This document shows positions 53,303 to 61,760 of a DNA stretch of 64,000 nucleotides, one piece after another. Under the pieces are notes generated by a model. The model made no database searches. It was given only the letters and a program-made list of their open reading frames with translations, and was not told the DNA's origin. A program made the translations under genes and the position numbers. Source of the stretch: Labilibacter marinus (lineage in GTDB: Bacteria > Bacteroidota > Bacteroidia > Bacteroidales > Marinilabiliaceae); contig NZ_LXYE02000019.1 in assembly GCF_001659685.2 (NCBI RefSeq), forward strand, positions 62,001 through 126,000, read 5' to 3'. Positions within the stretch are counted from its first letter, which is position 1; each line of letters starts with the position of its first letter.

Positions 53303-54751
53303 TTAAAGCTCTTTACGTAAACGAGCCACTGGTATATTTAATTGTTCACGGTACTTAGCAACCGTTCTACGGGCAATATTATATGATTTCTCTTTCAGAA
53401 TTTGAGATAACTTATCGTCCGTCAAAGGCTTTTTCTTATCCTCGCCTTCAATACATTCAGATAATATCTTTTTAATCTCACGCGTAGAAACCTCTTCTCC
53501 TGAATCCGTTTGCATACCCTCCGAAAAGAATGATTTAAGGGAAAAAATACCAAAATTGGTTTGAATATATTTGCTATTTGAAACCCGTGATATAGTAGAA
53601 ATATCCAAATCGGTCATTTCTGCAATATCCTTTAATATCATCGGTCTAAGCTTAGTATCATCGCCTTCAATAAAATACTCCTTCTGGTATTGCAGAATAG
53701 CATTCATGGTCATCATCAAAGTGTTCTGGCGCTGTCTGATAGCATCAATAAACCACTTTGCCGAGTCCAACTTTTGCTTTACAAACATAACCGCATCCTT
53801 TTTATCCTTAGAACGGTTTTTCTTATTTCCTGAATAATCCTCCAACATATTTGAGTATGTCTGGCTAATTCTTAACTCAGGAACATTTCGTGTATTTAAG
53901 GATAACTCAGGCTTACCATTTTTTATTTCAAGAATAAAATCAGGAATAATATGCTGTACCATCCTATGCATAGGATTACTATAAGAACTTCCTGGCTTTG
54001 GATTAAGCTTAAGAATCTCTTCCATTGCATCTCTTACATCCTCTTCTTCAAGATGTAATCGTTTGGTAATTTTATCGTAATGCTTTTTAGTAAACTCCTC
54101 AAAATGATACTTTATAATATTGTATGCATCATTCACCGCTGGGAAGGTTTTATCCTTCTTATCTAACTGAAGTAATAAACACTCCTGTAGGTCACGGGCA
54201 GCAACACCTGGTGGTTCAAAATCCTGAACAATTTCTAATACATCCAGCGCCTCTCGTTCATCCAGTTCAATATTCTGACTAAAAGCTATATCATCAATAA
54301 TCTCGTCAATTTCTCTGCGCAAATAGCCATCCTCATCAACATTACCTACAATATGCTCAGCCATCATACGCTGACGTTCATCTAACATACGTAACCCTAG
54401 TTGATTCGTCAAATGCTCATGAAAACTCATTCCATCCGAAAATGGAATATCCTCATGTTTATCGTCCTTGGAAAAATTTCTGGATTGCAATTTATAGGAT
54501 GGAATATCTTCATTCTGAATATAGTCATCAATAGAAACCTCATCCTTCTCGACCTCCTGTTCTTTCACCTCAGGCTCATCAGAATCTTTATCACGACCTT
54601 CCCCATCCAATTCTAAAACTGGATTCTCTTCTATCTCTTTCTTTATACGTTGCTCAAGCTGAGCTGCAGGAATCTCCAACAGTTTTATCACCTGAATTTG
54701 AAGAGGTGATAATTTTTGAAGCAACTTTTGTTGTAAGCTCTGTTTTAACAT
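53303..54751 (-). CDS. rpoN: RNA polymerase sigma-54 factor
   Basis: 482 residues, the normal length. The Gln- and Leu-rich region I is at the start (LQQKLLQKLSPLQIQVIKLLEIP), then the acidic region II (about 50-100), the core-binding region (about 110-330), the helix-turn-helix (about 380-420) and the RpoN box ARRTVAKYRE near residue 464. Sigma-54 needs an activator ATPase; none is coded in this window. It is followed by the PAP2-like gene after 10 bases. Confidence 0.97.
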   Translation of the reverse strand: MLKQSLQQKLLQKLSPLQIQVIKLLEIPAAQLEQRIKKEIEENPVLELDGEGRDKDSDEPEVKEQEVEKDEVSIDDYIQNEDIPSYKLQSRNFSKDDKHEDIPFSDGMSFHEHLTNQLGLRMLDERQRMMAEHIVGNVDEDGYLRREIDEIIDDIAFSQNIELDEREALDVLEIVQDFEPPGVAARDLQECLLLQLDKKDKTFPAVNDAYNIIKYHFEEFTKKHYDKITKRLHLEEEDVRDAMEEILKLNPKPGSSYSNPMHRMVQHIIPDFILEIKNGKPELSLNTRNVPELRISQTYSNMLEDYSGNKKNRSKDKKDAVMFVKQKLDSAKWFIDAIRQRQNTLMMTMNAILQYQKEYFIEGDDTKLRPMILKDIAEMTDLDISTISRVSNSKYIQTNFGIFSLKSFFSEGMQTDSGEEVSTREIKKILSECIEGEDKKKPLTDDKLSQILKEKSYNIARRTVAKYREQLNIPVARLRKEL

Positions 54752-54933
54752 ATTCTCCTTTCTTCAACTTATTGTTGATGCAACAAGGCATTAGGTTATT
54801 GATTGGTGCTCTCCTATCCATTAATGGATACTAGTACAACAAAATTAAGATAAAATGCCAAAAAGAGACTACATTAAAGTGCTTTTTTTGAAAATTCTTT
54901 ATATAACACTGCGAATTGGCGTGATTTTTGATG

Positions 54934-54967
54934 TAAAAAAAGCAGTTAACATTTCTGCTAACTGCTT
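54934..54967 (-). terminator. Terminator of asnS
   Basis: 9-bp stem AAGCAGTTA/TAACTGCTT (54940-54948 with 54959-54967). On the minus strand it is followed by a T-run (54934-54940). Confidence 0.85.
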
Positions 54968-54996
54968 CTCATAAATATTTTATCTATTATTTCTTT

Positions 54997-56445
54997 CTAA
55001 AACTCCGCATTCTTTGGTGAACGAGGGAAAGGTATTACGTCACGAATGTTAGTCATGCCAGTAACAAACAACATTAAACGCTCAAAACCCAATCCAAATC
55101 CACTATGAGGAACCGAACCAAAACGACGTGTATCTAAATACCAATACATTTCCTTTTCAGGTAAATCTAAAGCCTTCATTCTCTCTAATAACTTATCGTA
55201 ACTCTCTTCACGTTGAGAACCTCCAATAATTTCACCAATTTGAGGGAATAACACATCCATAGCACGAACAGTCTTTCCATCGTCACTTTGCTTCATATAA
55301 AAAGCTTTTATCGACATTGGATAATCTGTTAGAATCACAGGTTTCTTAAAATGTTTCTCCACTAAAAATCGCTCATGCTCTGCCTGAAGGTCACTACCAA
55401 AACCATTTACTGGATATTGGAATTTACCCTTTTTATGTGGCTTCGAATTCATTAAAATTTCAATAGCCTCAGTATAGGTTAATCGTATATAATCGTTCTC
55501 AACTACAAAACGAAGCTTCTCAATTAACTCCATTGAACGGTCTTCGGCTTTTTTGCCTTTTTCCTCTTCCTGCAAACGGTTGCTTAAAAACTCCAGATCT
55601 TCCATGCAGTTTTCTAAGGCATAATTAATCATATACTTAGTAAACTCCTCGGCCAAATCCATATTGTCATCTAAATCATAGAAAGCCATCTCTGGTTCTA
55701 TCATCCAAAACTCAGCTAAGTGACGTGTTGTATTTGAATTTTCCGCTCTAAATGTAGGTCCAAAAGTATAAATCTCAGACATTGCTAAGGCGGCTAACTC
55801 TCCTTCTAACTGACCCGAAACCGTTAAGTGCGTTCCTTTTCCAAAGAAATCTTGAGAATAATCAACATCACCTTCTTCTGTTTTAGGAGGCTTATTCATA
55901 TCTAAAGTAGTTACTCTAAACATTTCTCCTGCACCTTCAGCATCCGAAGAAGTAATGATTGGAGTATGAATATTATAGAAACCCTTTTGAGAGAAGAAAT
56001 TATGCACTGCAAAAATCATAGAATGACGAACACGCGTAATCGCCCCGAATGTATTAGTACGGAAACGTAAATGTGCTATCTCACGCAAAAATTCTAATGA
56101 ATGCTTTTTAGGCTGCAATGGGTACTCATCTGCATTACAGTCTCCAAGTACGTCAATTGAAGTAGCCTGAATTTCGACTTTCTGCCCTTTACCCGAAGAT
56201 TCGCTTATAACTCCATTCACAGAAATAGCTGCACCAGTAGTGATTCTTTTTATTAATCCTTCGTCAAACTTAGGAACATCCGCTACAATCTGTAAATTAT
56301 GAATAGATGAACCATCATTAAGTGCAATAAAATTAACAAATTTATTTCCTCTTCGAGTTCTAACCCATCCTTTTACATTTACTTCCTTGCCAACTTCTGC
56401 TTCTTTCAGAATAGCGGCTACTTTTGATCTGCGTATCTGTTCCAT
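54997..56445 (-). CDS. asnS: Asparagine–tRNA ligase
   Basis: Class IIb aminoacyl-tRNA synthetase, 482 residues. An N-terminal OB-fold anticodon-binding domain (about 18-105, [20 protein letters not shown]) leads to the catalytic domain with motif 2 ([20 protein letters not shown], near residues 230-250) and motif 3 ([12 protein letters not shown], near 450-461). The family feature [11 protein letters not shown] fits AsnRS rather than AspRS. It has an insertion of about 30 residues near 300, as in other Bacteroidota AsnRS. Its own terminator follows. Confidence 0.97.
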   Translation of the reverse strand: MEQIRRSKVAAILKEAEVGKEVNVKGWVRTRRGNKFVNFIALNDGSSIHNLQIVADVPKFDEGLIKRITTGAAISVNGVISESSGKGQKVEIQATSIDVLGDCNADEYPLQPKKHSLEFLREIAHLRFRTNTFGAITRVRHSMIFAVHNFFSQKGFYNIHTPIITSSDAEGAGEMFRVTTLDMNKPPKTEEGDVDYSQDFFGKGTHLTVSGQLEGELAALAMSEIYTFGPTFRAENSNTTRHLAEFWMIEPEMAFYDLDDNMDLAEEFTKYMINYALENCMEDLEFLSNRLQEEEKGKKAEDRSMELIEKLRFVVENDYIRLTYTEAIEILMNSKPHKKGKFQYPVNGFGSDLQAEHERFLVEKHFKKPVILTDYPMSIKAFYMKQSDDGKTVRAMDVLFPQIGEIIGGSQREESYDKLLERMKALDLPEKEMYWYLDTRRFGSVPHSGFGLGFERLMLFVTGMTNIRDVIPFPRSPKNAEF

Positions 56446-56471
56446 TTGTTATTCTTATTTTTTAAAGGTCA

Positions 56472-56479
56472 CAAAATTA
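56472..56479 (-). promoter_or_regulatory. -7 box of the asnS promoter
   Basis: On the minus strand TAATTTTG, an exact TAnnTTTG match about 27 bases before the ATG. The -33 position is not TTG. Confidence 0.45.
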
Positions 56480-56595
56480 ATGAATTGTTTAATAAACTGT
56501 TAGCTGCAGCAATATTTATTGATGTTTTTTAACTATTACCCACAAACAATTTAAAAATTAGATAGATATAACTCTACCTCCAAGTTATTAGGCAT

Positions 56596-56622
56596 AAAAA
56601 AAGCCAGATAAATATCTGGCTT
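56596..56622 (-). terminator. Terminator of the secreted-protein gene
   Basis: Stem AAGCCAGATA/TATCTGGCTT (56601-56610 with 56613-56622; the innermost pairs open to form the loop), preceded on the plus strand by seven A (T-run on the minus strand). It lies 25 bases after the gene's stop. Confidence 0.85.
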
Positions 56623-56647
56623 CATATAATTTTACGTAATCTACAAC

Positions 56648-57433
56648 TTACTTCTTCGTAAACGTAGCTAATCTATTATCTAAGTTTAAATAGTACTTTC
56701 CTTTTTTAAGACCTGACACTTTTACCGATTGTCCGTAGCCTTTGAAAATAATTCCGCCGTACTCATCATAAATTTCATACAAAGTTTCAGCCGAAAAGTT
56801 TAATACATCATCAACTCTGCTTGGCGTATAAGTAACTTCTGATTTTGAGGACACATAAGTTACGTCATCAGAATATTTTGCCTTACCTGTATAATCAACT
56901 TGTTTAATTCTAAATTTATTTTCTCCTGAATGAAAGCGAACCTTAGTTTCGTAAGTACTTTTGCCAACTACTCCTTTACCATTAATCGTCCCAACTTCAA
57001 TCCATTTATTCCAACGGAATTGTTCAACAACAAAAGGTAAACTACCTGCTTCTTTAACCGCATCCCACTGCACTTTATCATCCGCCACCTCTAGTCTTGT
57101 AACTTCAAAAGTTGCTCGGGCATTCAACACCTCTGGATTCAATACCATAGGCTGACAACCTTCTTTGTACTTAATTTCAACCGTTAATGGCTGACCAGTG
57201 GTAAAACCGTATACAGATAAATCCACCTCAAAAGCACTTGAGTTTATTTCATCCGTTGAAGTAAGTCCGTTTACTGTAACCTCATATACACAAAAACCAA
57301 CACCACTTGGTGCAAAAGGATTTTTAACAAATAAATTATCTCCCTGAAAGGTTCCTGTAAGTACAATTCCTTCGGATTTAACCGAAGAAACTACGAGAGT
57401 AAGAAGTAAAAATAAGTATACCAGTCGTTTCAT
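56648..57433 (-). CDS. Secreted protein with a T9SS-like C-terminal tail, unknown function
   Basis: 261 residues with a signal peptide (1-20, ending VKSEG). The body is beta-rich; about residues 20-100 and 115-195 look like two immunoglobulin- or fibronectin-like units (FRWNKWIEVGTI near 138). The last 45 residues (YEIYDEYGGIIFKGYG, then SGLKKGKYYLNL, ending in KK) follow the pattern of type A sorting domains of the type IX secretion system. Export to the cell surface is thus likely. Two Cys in the N-terminal part may form a disulfide. A single gene; no enzyme domain is seen. Confidence 0.7.
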   Translation of the reverse strand: MKRLVYLFLLLTLVVSSVKSEGIVLTGTFQGDNLFVKNPFAPSGVGFCVYEVTVNGLTSTDEINSSAFEVDLSVYGFTTGQPLTVEIKYKEGCQPMVLNPEVLNARATFEVTRLEVADDKVQWDAVKEAGSLPFVVEQFRWNKWIEVGTINGKGVVGKSTYETKVRFHSGENKFRIKQVDYTGKAKYSDDVTYVSSKSEVTYTPSRVDDVLNFSAETLYEIYDEYGGIIFKGYGQSVKVSGLKKGKYYLNLDNRLATFTKK

Positions 57434-57595
57434 TGAATTCAGTATGGGGTTTATCTAAGGTTTTGCAATTTAGAAAAACATAACCATCCGTGCAAAAAAA
57501 GATACCTCTCTATCTATAAAAATACACTATTCGTAATTTGTTCCTGACGAATGAGAAGGTTTTTAGTATCAAATACTTTCCATTTTTATCATCAC

Positions 57596-59425
57596 TTAAG
57601 CTTGTTCTTTCCAATCTCCATTTTGCTTAATCAACTTGATTAACTCATCAACAGCTTGCTCCTCATTAATGTTTCGCTTAACTACTTTTCTTTGATGATA
57701 AAGCGTAATTTTTCCTTGACCAGAACCTACATAGCCATAATCGGCATCTGCCATTTCACCAGGTCCATTAACAATACACCCCATCACTGCAATCTTTAAG
57801 CCCTTTAAATGAGAGGTTTGTTCCTTTACCTTAGCGGTGGTTGATTGCAATCCAAAAAGTGTTCTTCCGCAACCAGGACAAGAAATGTAATCTGGTTTTT
57901 CAAAGCGAACTCTCGCAGCCTGTAAAATTGAAAAAGCAGTTTTATTTACTAAACCAAGCTCTGACTCTTCCTCGTAATCTATCCAGATACCATCTCCAAA
58001 CCCATCCAAAAACAAGGGCCCAAAATCACACGCTGCTTTTAATTGAGACTCTTCATTAAAACTTTCTGCATATTTTTTATAAACGACTACTGGATTAACT
58101 ATTTCTTGATCCATTAACCATAAAAAAGCAGCTCTTTGCTCAGCAACACTATTAACATTATCTGTATCGAGGACTATCACTACATTGCTTTTATTTTTAA
58201 TTGACTCGGCAAAAGCATCGTCCATTTGAGAATAAGTAAGCTTTAAAAATGCCAACTCACAATTCGGTAAGTCATTTAATTCTTTAACAGAAAATAATGG
58301 GTATTTACTTTCCTTATTTTCTATACCTTTCCAATCTTCCAATTTAATAATTGAAGAAGCATTATTTCCTCCACCAACAAAATAATCAGGAGTGTCTTGT
58401 CCAGTTTTTTTGTTGCCAATAACTATAGGCACATTACTGGCACCAATATTTTTTATTGCAACCGAGTTTCTTTTTACATATTTAAATGGATGATATACTG
58501 CATCCTCTACAGATCTAATCGGCTGATGATCCTCTTTTTGCAACGTGTAATTAATTAAATCGGTCGCAACAGGAATCTCATTTTCCGGATTTTCAGTTAA
58601 TGATACCCGAATGGTATCTCCAATTCCGTCAGCTAGTAAAGCGCCAATGCCGACTGCAGAACGAATTCTACCATCTTCACCTTCACCGGCTTCTGTAACT
58701 CCCAAATGCAAAGGAAAATTCATATCCTCCTCTTTCATTTTTTGCACCAAAAGACGAACCGTATGTACCATAATTCGAGCATTACTTGCCTTAATACTTA
58801 AAACGATATTGTGGAAATTTTCATCCTTGCAAATTCGCAAAAACTCTAGGCACGATTCAACCATACCCATAGGTGTATCTCCATACTTGCTCATTATCCT
58901 ATCGGATAAAGAACCATGGTTTGTTCCTATTCTTATGGCCGTATTATTTTCTTTACAAATCTTCAGCAGAGGTACCAGCTTCTTTTTTACTTGCTGCAAC
59001 TCCTCAAAATAAGACTCATTGGTATATTCGTAAGTTTCAAACTTCTTGGCTCCATCTACAAAATTTCCAGGATTAATCCTCACCTTTTCAATATGTTGCG
59101 CTGCAATATTGGCTGCATTAGGATTATAATGAATATCTGCCACCAAAGGACCATCATAACCTTGCTGTCGCAACTCTTTTTTTATATTTTCTAAGTTTGA
59201 TGCTTCGCGCTGTCCTTGCGTTGTCATACGCACCATTTGCCCACCTGCATCAAAAATTGTTTTTATTTGCTCAACAGTTTCTTCGGTATGATTGGTATTG
59301 GTTGTAGTCATCGACTGCACAACAATAGGATGATTATTCCCCAAGTGCAAATCACCAATGCTAACTTCAGAAGTTTTATACCTTGAATACTTAAATATAT
59401 TGATGCAATAATTTGAACTGCTCAT
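57596..59425 (-). CDS. ispG: (E)-4-hydroxy-3-methylbut-2-enyl-diphosphate synthase (IspG/GcpE)
   Basis: Iron-sulfur enzyme of the non-mevalonate isoprenoid pathway, reducing MEcPP to HMBPP. 609 residues, against about 370 in E. coli, because of the extra domain (about 260-480) found in Bacteroidota and plants. The N-terminal barrel starts at VSIGDLHLGNNHPIVVQSMT. The C-terminal cluster domain has ISCPGCGRTLF and VMGCIVNGPGEMADADYGYVG, giving the three cluster Cys residues. Divergent from gldA; the -7 box lies in the 105-base gap. Confidence 0.97.
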   Translation of the reverse strand: MSSSNYCINIFKYSRYKTSEVSIGDLHLGNNHPIVVQSMTTTNTNHTEETVEQIKTIFDAGGQMVRMTTQGQREASNLENIKKELRQQGYDGPLVADIHYNPNAANIAAQHIEKVRINPGNFVDGAKKFETYEYTNESYFEELQQVKKKLVPLLKICKENNTAIRIGTNHGSLSDRIMSKYGDTPMGMVESCLEFLRICKDENFHNIVLSIKASNARIMVHTVRLLVQKMKEEDMNFPLHLGVTEAGEGEDGRIRSAVGIGALLADGIGDTIRVSLTENPENEIPVATDLINYTLQKEDHQPIRSVEDAVYHPFKYVKRNSVAIKNIGASNVPIVIGNKKTGQDTPDYFVGGGNNASSIIKLEDWKGIENKESKYPLFSVKELNDLPNCELAFLKLTYSQMDDAFAESIKNKSNVVIVLDTDNVNSVAEQRAAFLWLMDQEIVNPVVVYKKYAESFNEESQLKAACDFGPLFLDGFGDGIWIDYEEESELGLVNKTAFSILQAARVRFEKPDYISCPGCGRTLFGLQSTTAKVKEQTSHLKGLKIAVMGCIVNGPGEMADADYGYVGSGQGKITLYHQRKVVKRNINEEQAVDELIKLIKQNGDWKEQA

Positions 59426-59448
59426 TAGTTTTAATTTTTACGACCTCA

Positions 59449-59456
59449 CAAAAGTA
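59449..59456 (-). promoter_or_regulatory. -7 box of the ispG promoter
   Basis: On the minus strand TACTTTTG, an exact TAnnTTTG match about 24 bases before the ispG ATG. The -33 position is A-rich. Confidence 0.5.
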
Positions 59457-59479
59457 AGCTTTTCCCTTTACAATTTTAT

Positions 59480-59509
59480 TTGCCTACTTATGTTTGTTCA
59501 TTAACTTTA
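59480..59509 (+). promoter_or_regulatory. Promoter of gldA
   Basis: TTG (59480-59482), 19 bases, TAACTTTA (59502-59509), one base off consensus. It drives gldA, with its ATG at 59531. Confidence 0.6.
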
Positions 59510-59530
59510 CACTTCAAACAAAAAGCATAT

Positions 59531-60436
59531 ATGTCGATATCTGTTTCTCAAGTCACACGAGAGTTTGGTGCACAAAAGGCATTAAACAATGTATCCTTTG
59601 AAATTGCCTCGGGTGAGGTGGTTGGATTTTTAGGACCCAATGGCGCTGGAAAATCAACCATGATGAAAATTATTACAGGATATTTACCTCAAACAGCAGG
59701 TGAAGTAATGGTTTGTGGCCTTAACGTAGCGGATAACTCCTTAGCCTATCGAAAAAAAATTGGCTATTTACCAGAACACAACCCTCTCTATTTAGATATG
59801 TATGTAAAAGAATACCTGAGCCATATTGCAGGCATATATAAGTTGGGTAAAAAAAGTTCGCGTAGGGTAGAGGAAATTATTGATATGACAGGATTAACTC
59901 CTGAAAGAACCAAGAAAATATCGGCTTTATCTAAAGGTTATAGGCAACGAGTAGGTTTGGCCCAGGCTTTACTTCCCGATCCTGAGGTTTTAATATTAGA
60001 CGAACCAACTACAGGTTTGGACCCTAACCAAATTATTGAAGTACGAGATTTAATTAAAGAAGTAGGGCAGCAAAAAACGGTGATGCTTTCGACCCATATT
60101 ATGCAGGAGGTGCAGGCCATTTGCGAAAGGGTTATCATCATTAACAAAGGCAATATTGTAGCTAACGAAAAAGCGAGCAATCTGACTAACTCAACATTAA
60201 AAAGCACTTACGAGATAACCTGCGAATTTTTAAATCCTGTAGAGAAAAATATATTTAGCGCCATTGATGGATTAATAGAAGTAAAGAGTCTTACTTCCAG
60301 CAAATTCCAAATATCTGCCAAAAAAGATATCCGAAGTCAAATCTTCGATAGTGCCGTTAATAATAACCAGAAGATTATTACGCTTACGCAAGATCAAAAA
60401 AGCATGGAAGATGTATTTAGGGAGTTGACAAAGTAG
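59531..60436 (+). CDS. gldA: Gliding-motility-type ABC transporter ATP-binding protein (GldA-like)
   Basis: ABC ATPase of 301 residues, the length of GldA. The ATG at 59531 is used; a TTG at 59480 lies in the promoter. Walker A GPNGAGKST, Q-loop LPEHNPLYLDMYV, signature LSKGYRQRVGLAQALLPDP (split: LSKGYRQRVG), Walker B VLILDEPTTGLDP and the H-loop STHIM are all intact. A C-terminal domain of about 80 residues follows. GldA works with GldF and GldG in gliding species, but neither partner gene is here. Many non-gliding Bacteroidota keep GldA-like ATPases, so gliding cannot be deduced. Confidence 0.82.
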   Translation: MSISVSQVTREFGAQKALNNVSFEIASGEVVGFLGPNGAGKSTMMKIITGYLPQTAGEVMVCGLNVADNSLAYRKKIGYLPEHNPLYLDMYVKEYLSHIAGIYKLGKKSSRRVEEIIDMTGLTPERTKKISALSKGYRQRVGLAQALLPDPEVLILDEPTTGLDPNQIIEVRDLIKEVGQQKTVMLSTHIMQEVQAICERVIIINKGNIVANEKASNLTNSTLKSTYEITCEFLNPVEKNIFSAIDGLIEVKSLTSSKFQISAKKDIRSQIFDSAVNNNQKIITLTQDQKSMEDVFRELTK

Positions 60437-60481
60437 ATTTCTGAATACAAGCCGCTATCGCTAATTATAAAACTAGATATA

Positions 60482-61003
60482 ATGGGTTCAAATAAAACAT
60501 TAGCTTACTTATCATTATTAATTCTTGTTATATACGTTGGTTTAGGAATATTCCTAAAGTCGATAGGTTCTAGTAGTGTTATTATTTGGAACATATTTAC
60601 TGTATTATACATTATTCTTCAATTATTAGGACTTGCCTTCCTAATTATGACCACAAAAATAAAGGATAATCATAAGAGAAATTTGGTACGACTTGGAGAC
60701 TTGTTTGTTATCGTCGGAGCAGGTATTATAATTTTTAAACTTCCCGTTATACTAGGTTATTCTTTAATGGCGGGTGGGTTAATGGTCATTTTAATTGATC
60801 AATTAATAAGGTTAAAAGCGATAAAAAATGACTTATTAATTGAAAGATTAAAAATAGCCTGGTACATATTTTTCTGGACAAGTGTACTTTTTAAAGGACT
60901 ACATTTACAAGGGGCACGAAACCTCTTATTTATTTCGATTATAGTTTTATGGCTTGCTATTACAAGGTATATTTTTACAAATGGAATCCCCAAGTATCAA
61001 TAA
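60482..61003 (+). CDS. Hypothetical polytopic membrane protein
   Basis: 173 residues, very hydrophobic, with about six helices (near 7-23, 28-55, 77-92, 94-109, 124-138 and 145-163). I do not recognise the family. It begins 45 bases after gldA, close enough for co-transcription, but it does not look like a GldF- or GldG-type permease. Codons are AT-rich. No motif suggests a substrate. Real coding is supported by length and consistent membrane pattern. Confidence 0.6.
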   Translation: MGSNKTLAYLSLLILVIYVGLGIFLKSIGSSSVIIWNIFTVLYIILQLLGLAFLIMTTKIKDNHKRNLVRLGDLFVIVGAGIIIFKLPVILGYSLMAGGLMVILIDQLIRLKAIKNDLLIERLKIAWYIFFWTSVLFKGLHLQGARNLLFISIIVLWLAITRYIFTNGIPKYQ

Positions 61004-61075
61004 TTACAGGACTGCAAATCGAAAAATATAAATAGAACTCAAGCACAGAAAGAATATAGCAGGTTCACCAATTAA

Positions 61076-61708
61076 TCAAGGCGCCAATCTTTCTTTTTGC
61101 CAATTTGAATTAATCCAACGATAACGAATACGATCGTGCAAACGGCCTGAACGGCCTTGCCAAAACTCCATCTCTGTAGGTATTAAAGCATAACCGCCCC
61201 AGTTATCTGGTCGTTTAATTTCTTTTTGTTTGGCTTCCTCGTACCAATCTTCAAGTTGCTGGCGGCTTTCAATCACTTGACTTTGCGGAGATGTAATGGC
61301 GCTGAGCTGACTATCCTCGGGTCTTGAATAAAAATACTCATCACTTTCTTTAGGAGATACTTTTTCTACCACCCCAGTAATGCGCACCTGACGTTCCATT
61401 CCTGCCCAAAAAAAGTTGACCGCTGCATTTTTGTTTTCTTCAAGCTCCAGACCTTTTTTGCTGCTGTAATTTGTAAAAAACCAAAAGCCACTTTCTTCCT
61501 CCAGTTTTTTTAACAAAACTACTCTGGCAGAAGGAATACCTTCTGTATTAACTGTGCATAGGGTCATAGCAGTAGGTTCGTGCTCGCCTTTATCAATCGC
61601 TTCGTTTAACCATTCTTTAAACTGTAAAAAAGGGCTACTATTAAGTTCTGCAGCATGTAGTTCATCCTTTATAAAATCTTTCCTAATCTGCGATAAATCT
61701 CTGTTCAT
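61076..61708 (-). CDS. pdxH: Pyridoxamine 5'-phosphate oxidase
   Basis: FMN-dependent enzyme that makes pyridoxal 5'-phosphate from PNP or PMP, 210 residues. The family blocks are visible: AMTLCTVNTEGIPSARVVLLK (residues 42-62 in part), FWFFTNYSSKKGLELE, AVNFFWAGMERQVRITG, the SRPEDSQLSAITSPQSQ motif and the C-terminal WQGRSGRLHDRIRYR ending in LAP. It lies 52 bases downstream of the patatin-like gene on the same strand and may share its transcript. No other vitamin B6 gene is nearby. Confidence 0.97.
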   Translation of the reverse strand: MNRDLSQIRKDFIKDELHAAELNSSPFLQFKEWLNEAIDKGEHEPTAMTLCTVNTEGIPSARVVLLKKLEEESGFWFFTNYSSKKGLELEENKNAAVNFFWAGMERQVRITGVVEKVSPKESDEYFYSRPEDSQLSAITSPQSQVIESRQQLEDWYEEAKQKEIKRPDNWGGYALIPTEMEFWQGRSGRLHDRIRYRWINSNWQKERLAP

Positions 61709-61760
61709 TTAGTTATATTTCTTTGGTAAGAGATTAACATTACATCTATTCAAATGTTTA

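Noticed and set aside
57596-59425. IspG being about 240 residues longer than the E. coli enzyme
   Set aside because: The inserted domain is the known Bacteroidota/plant form.
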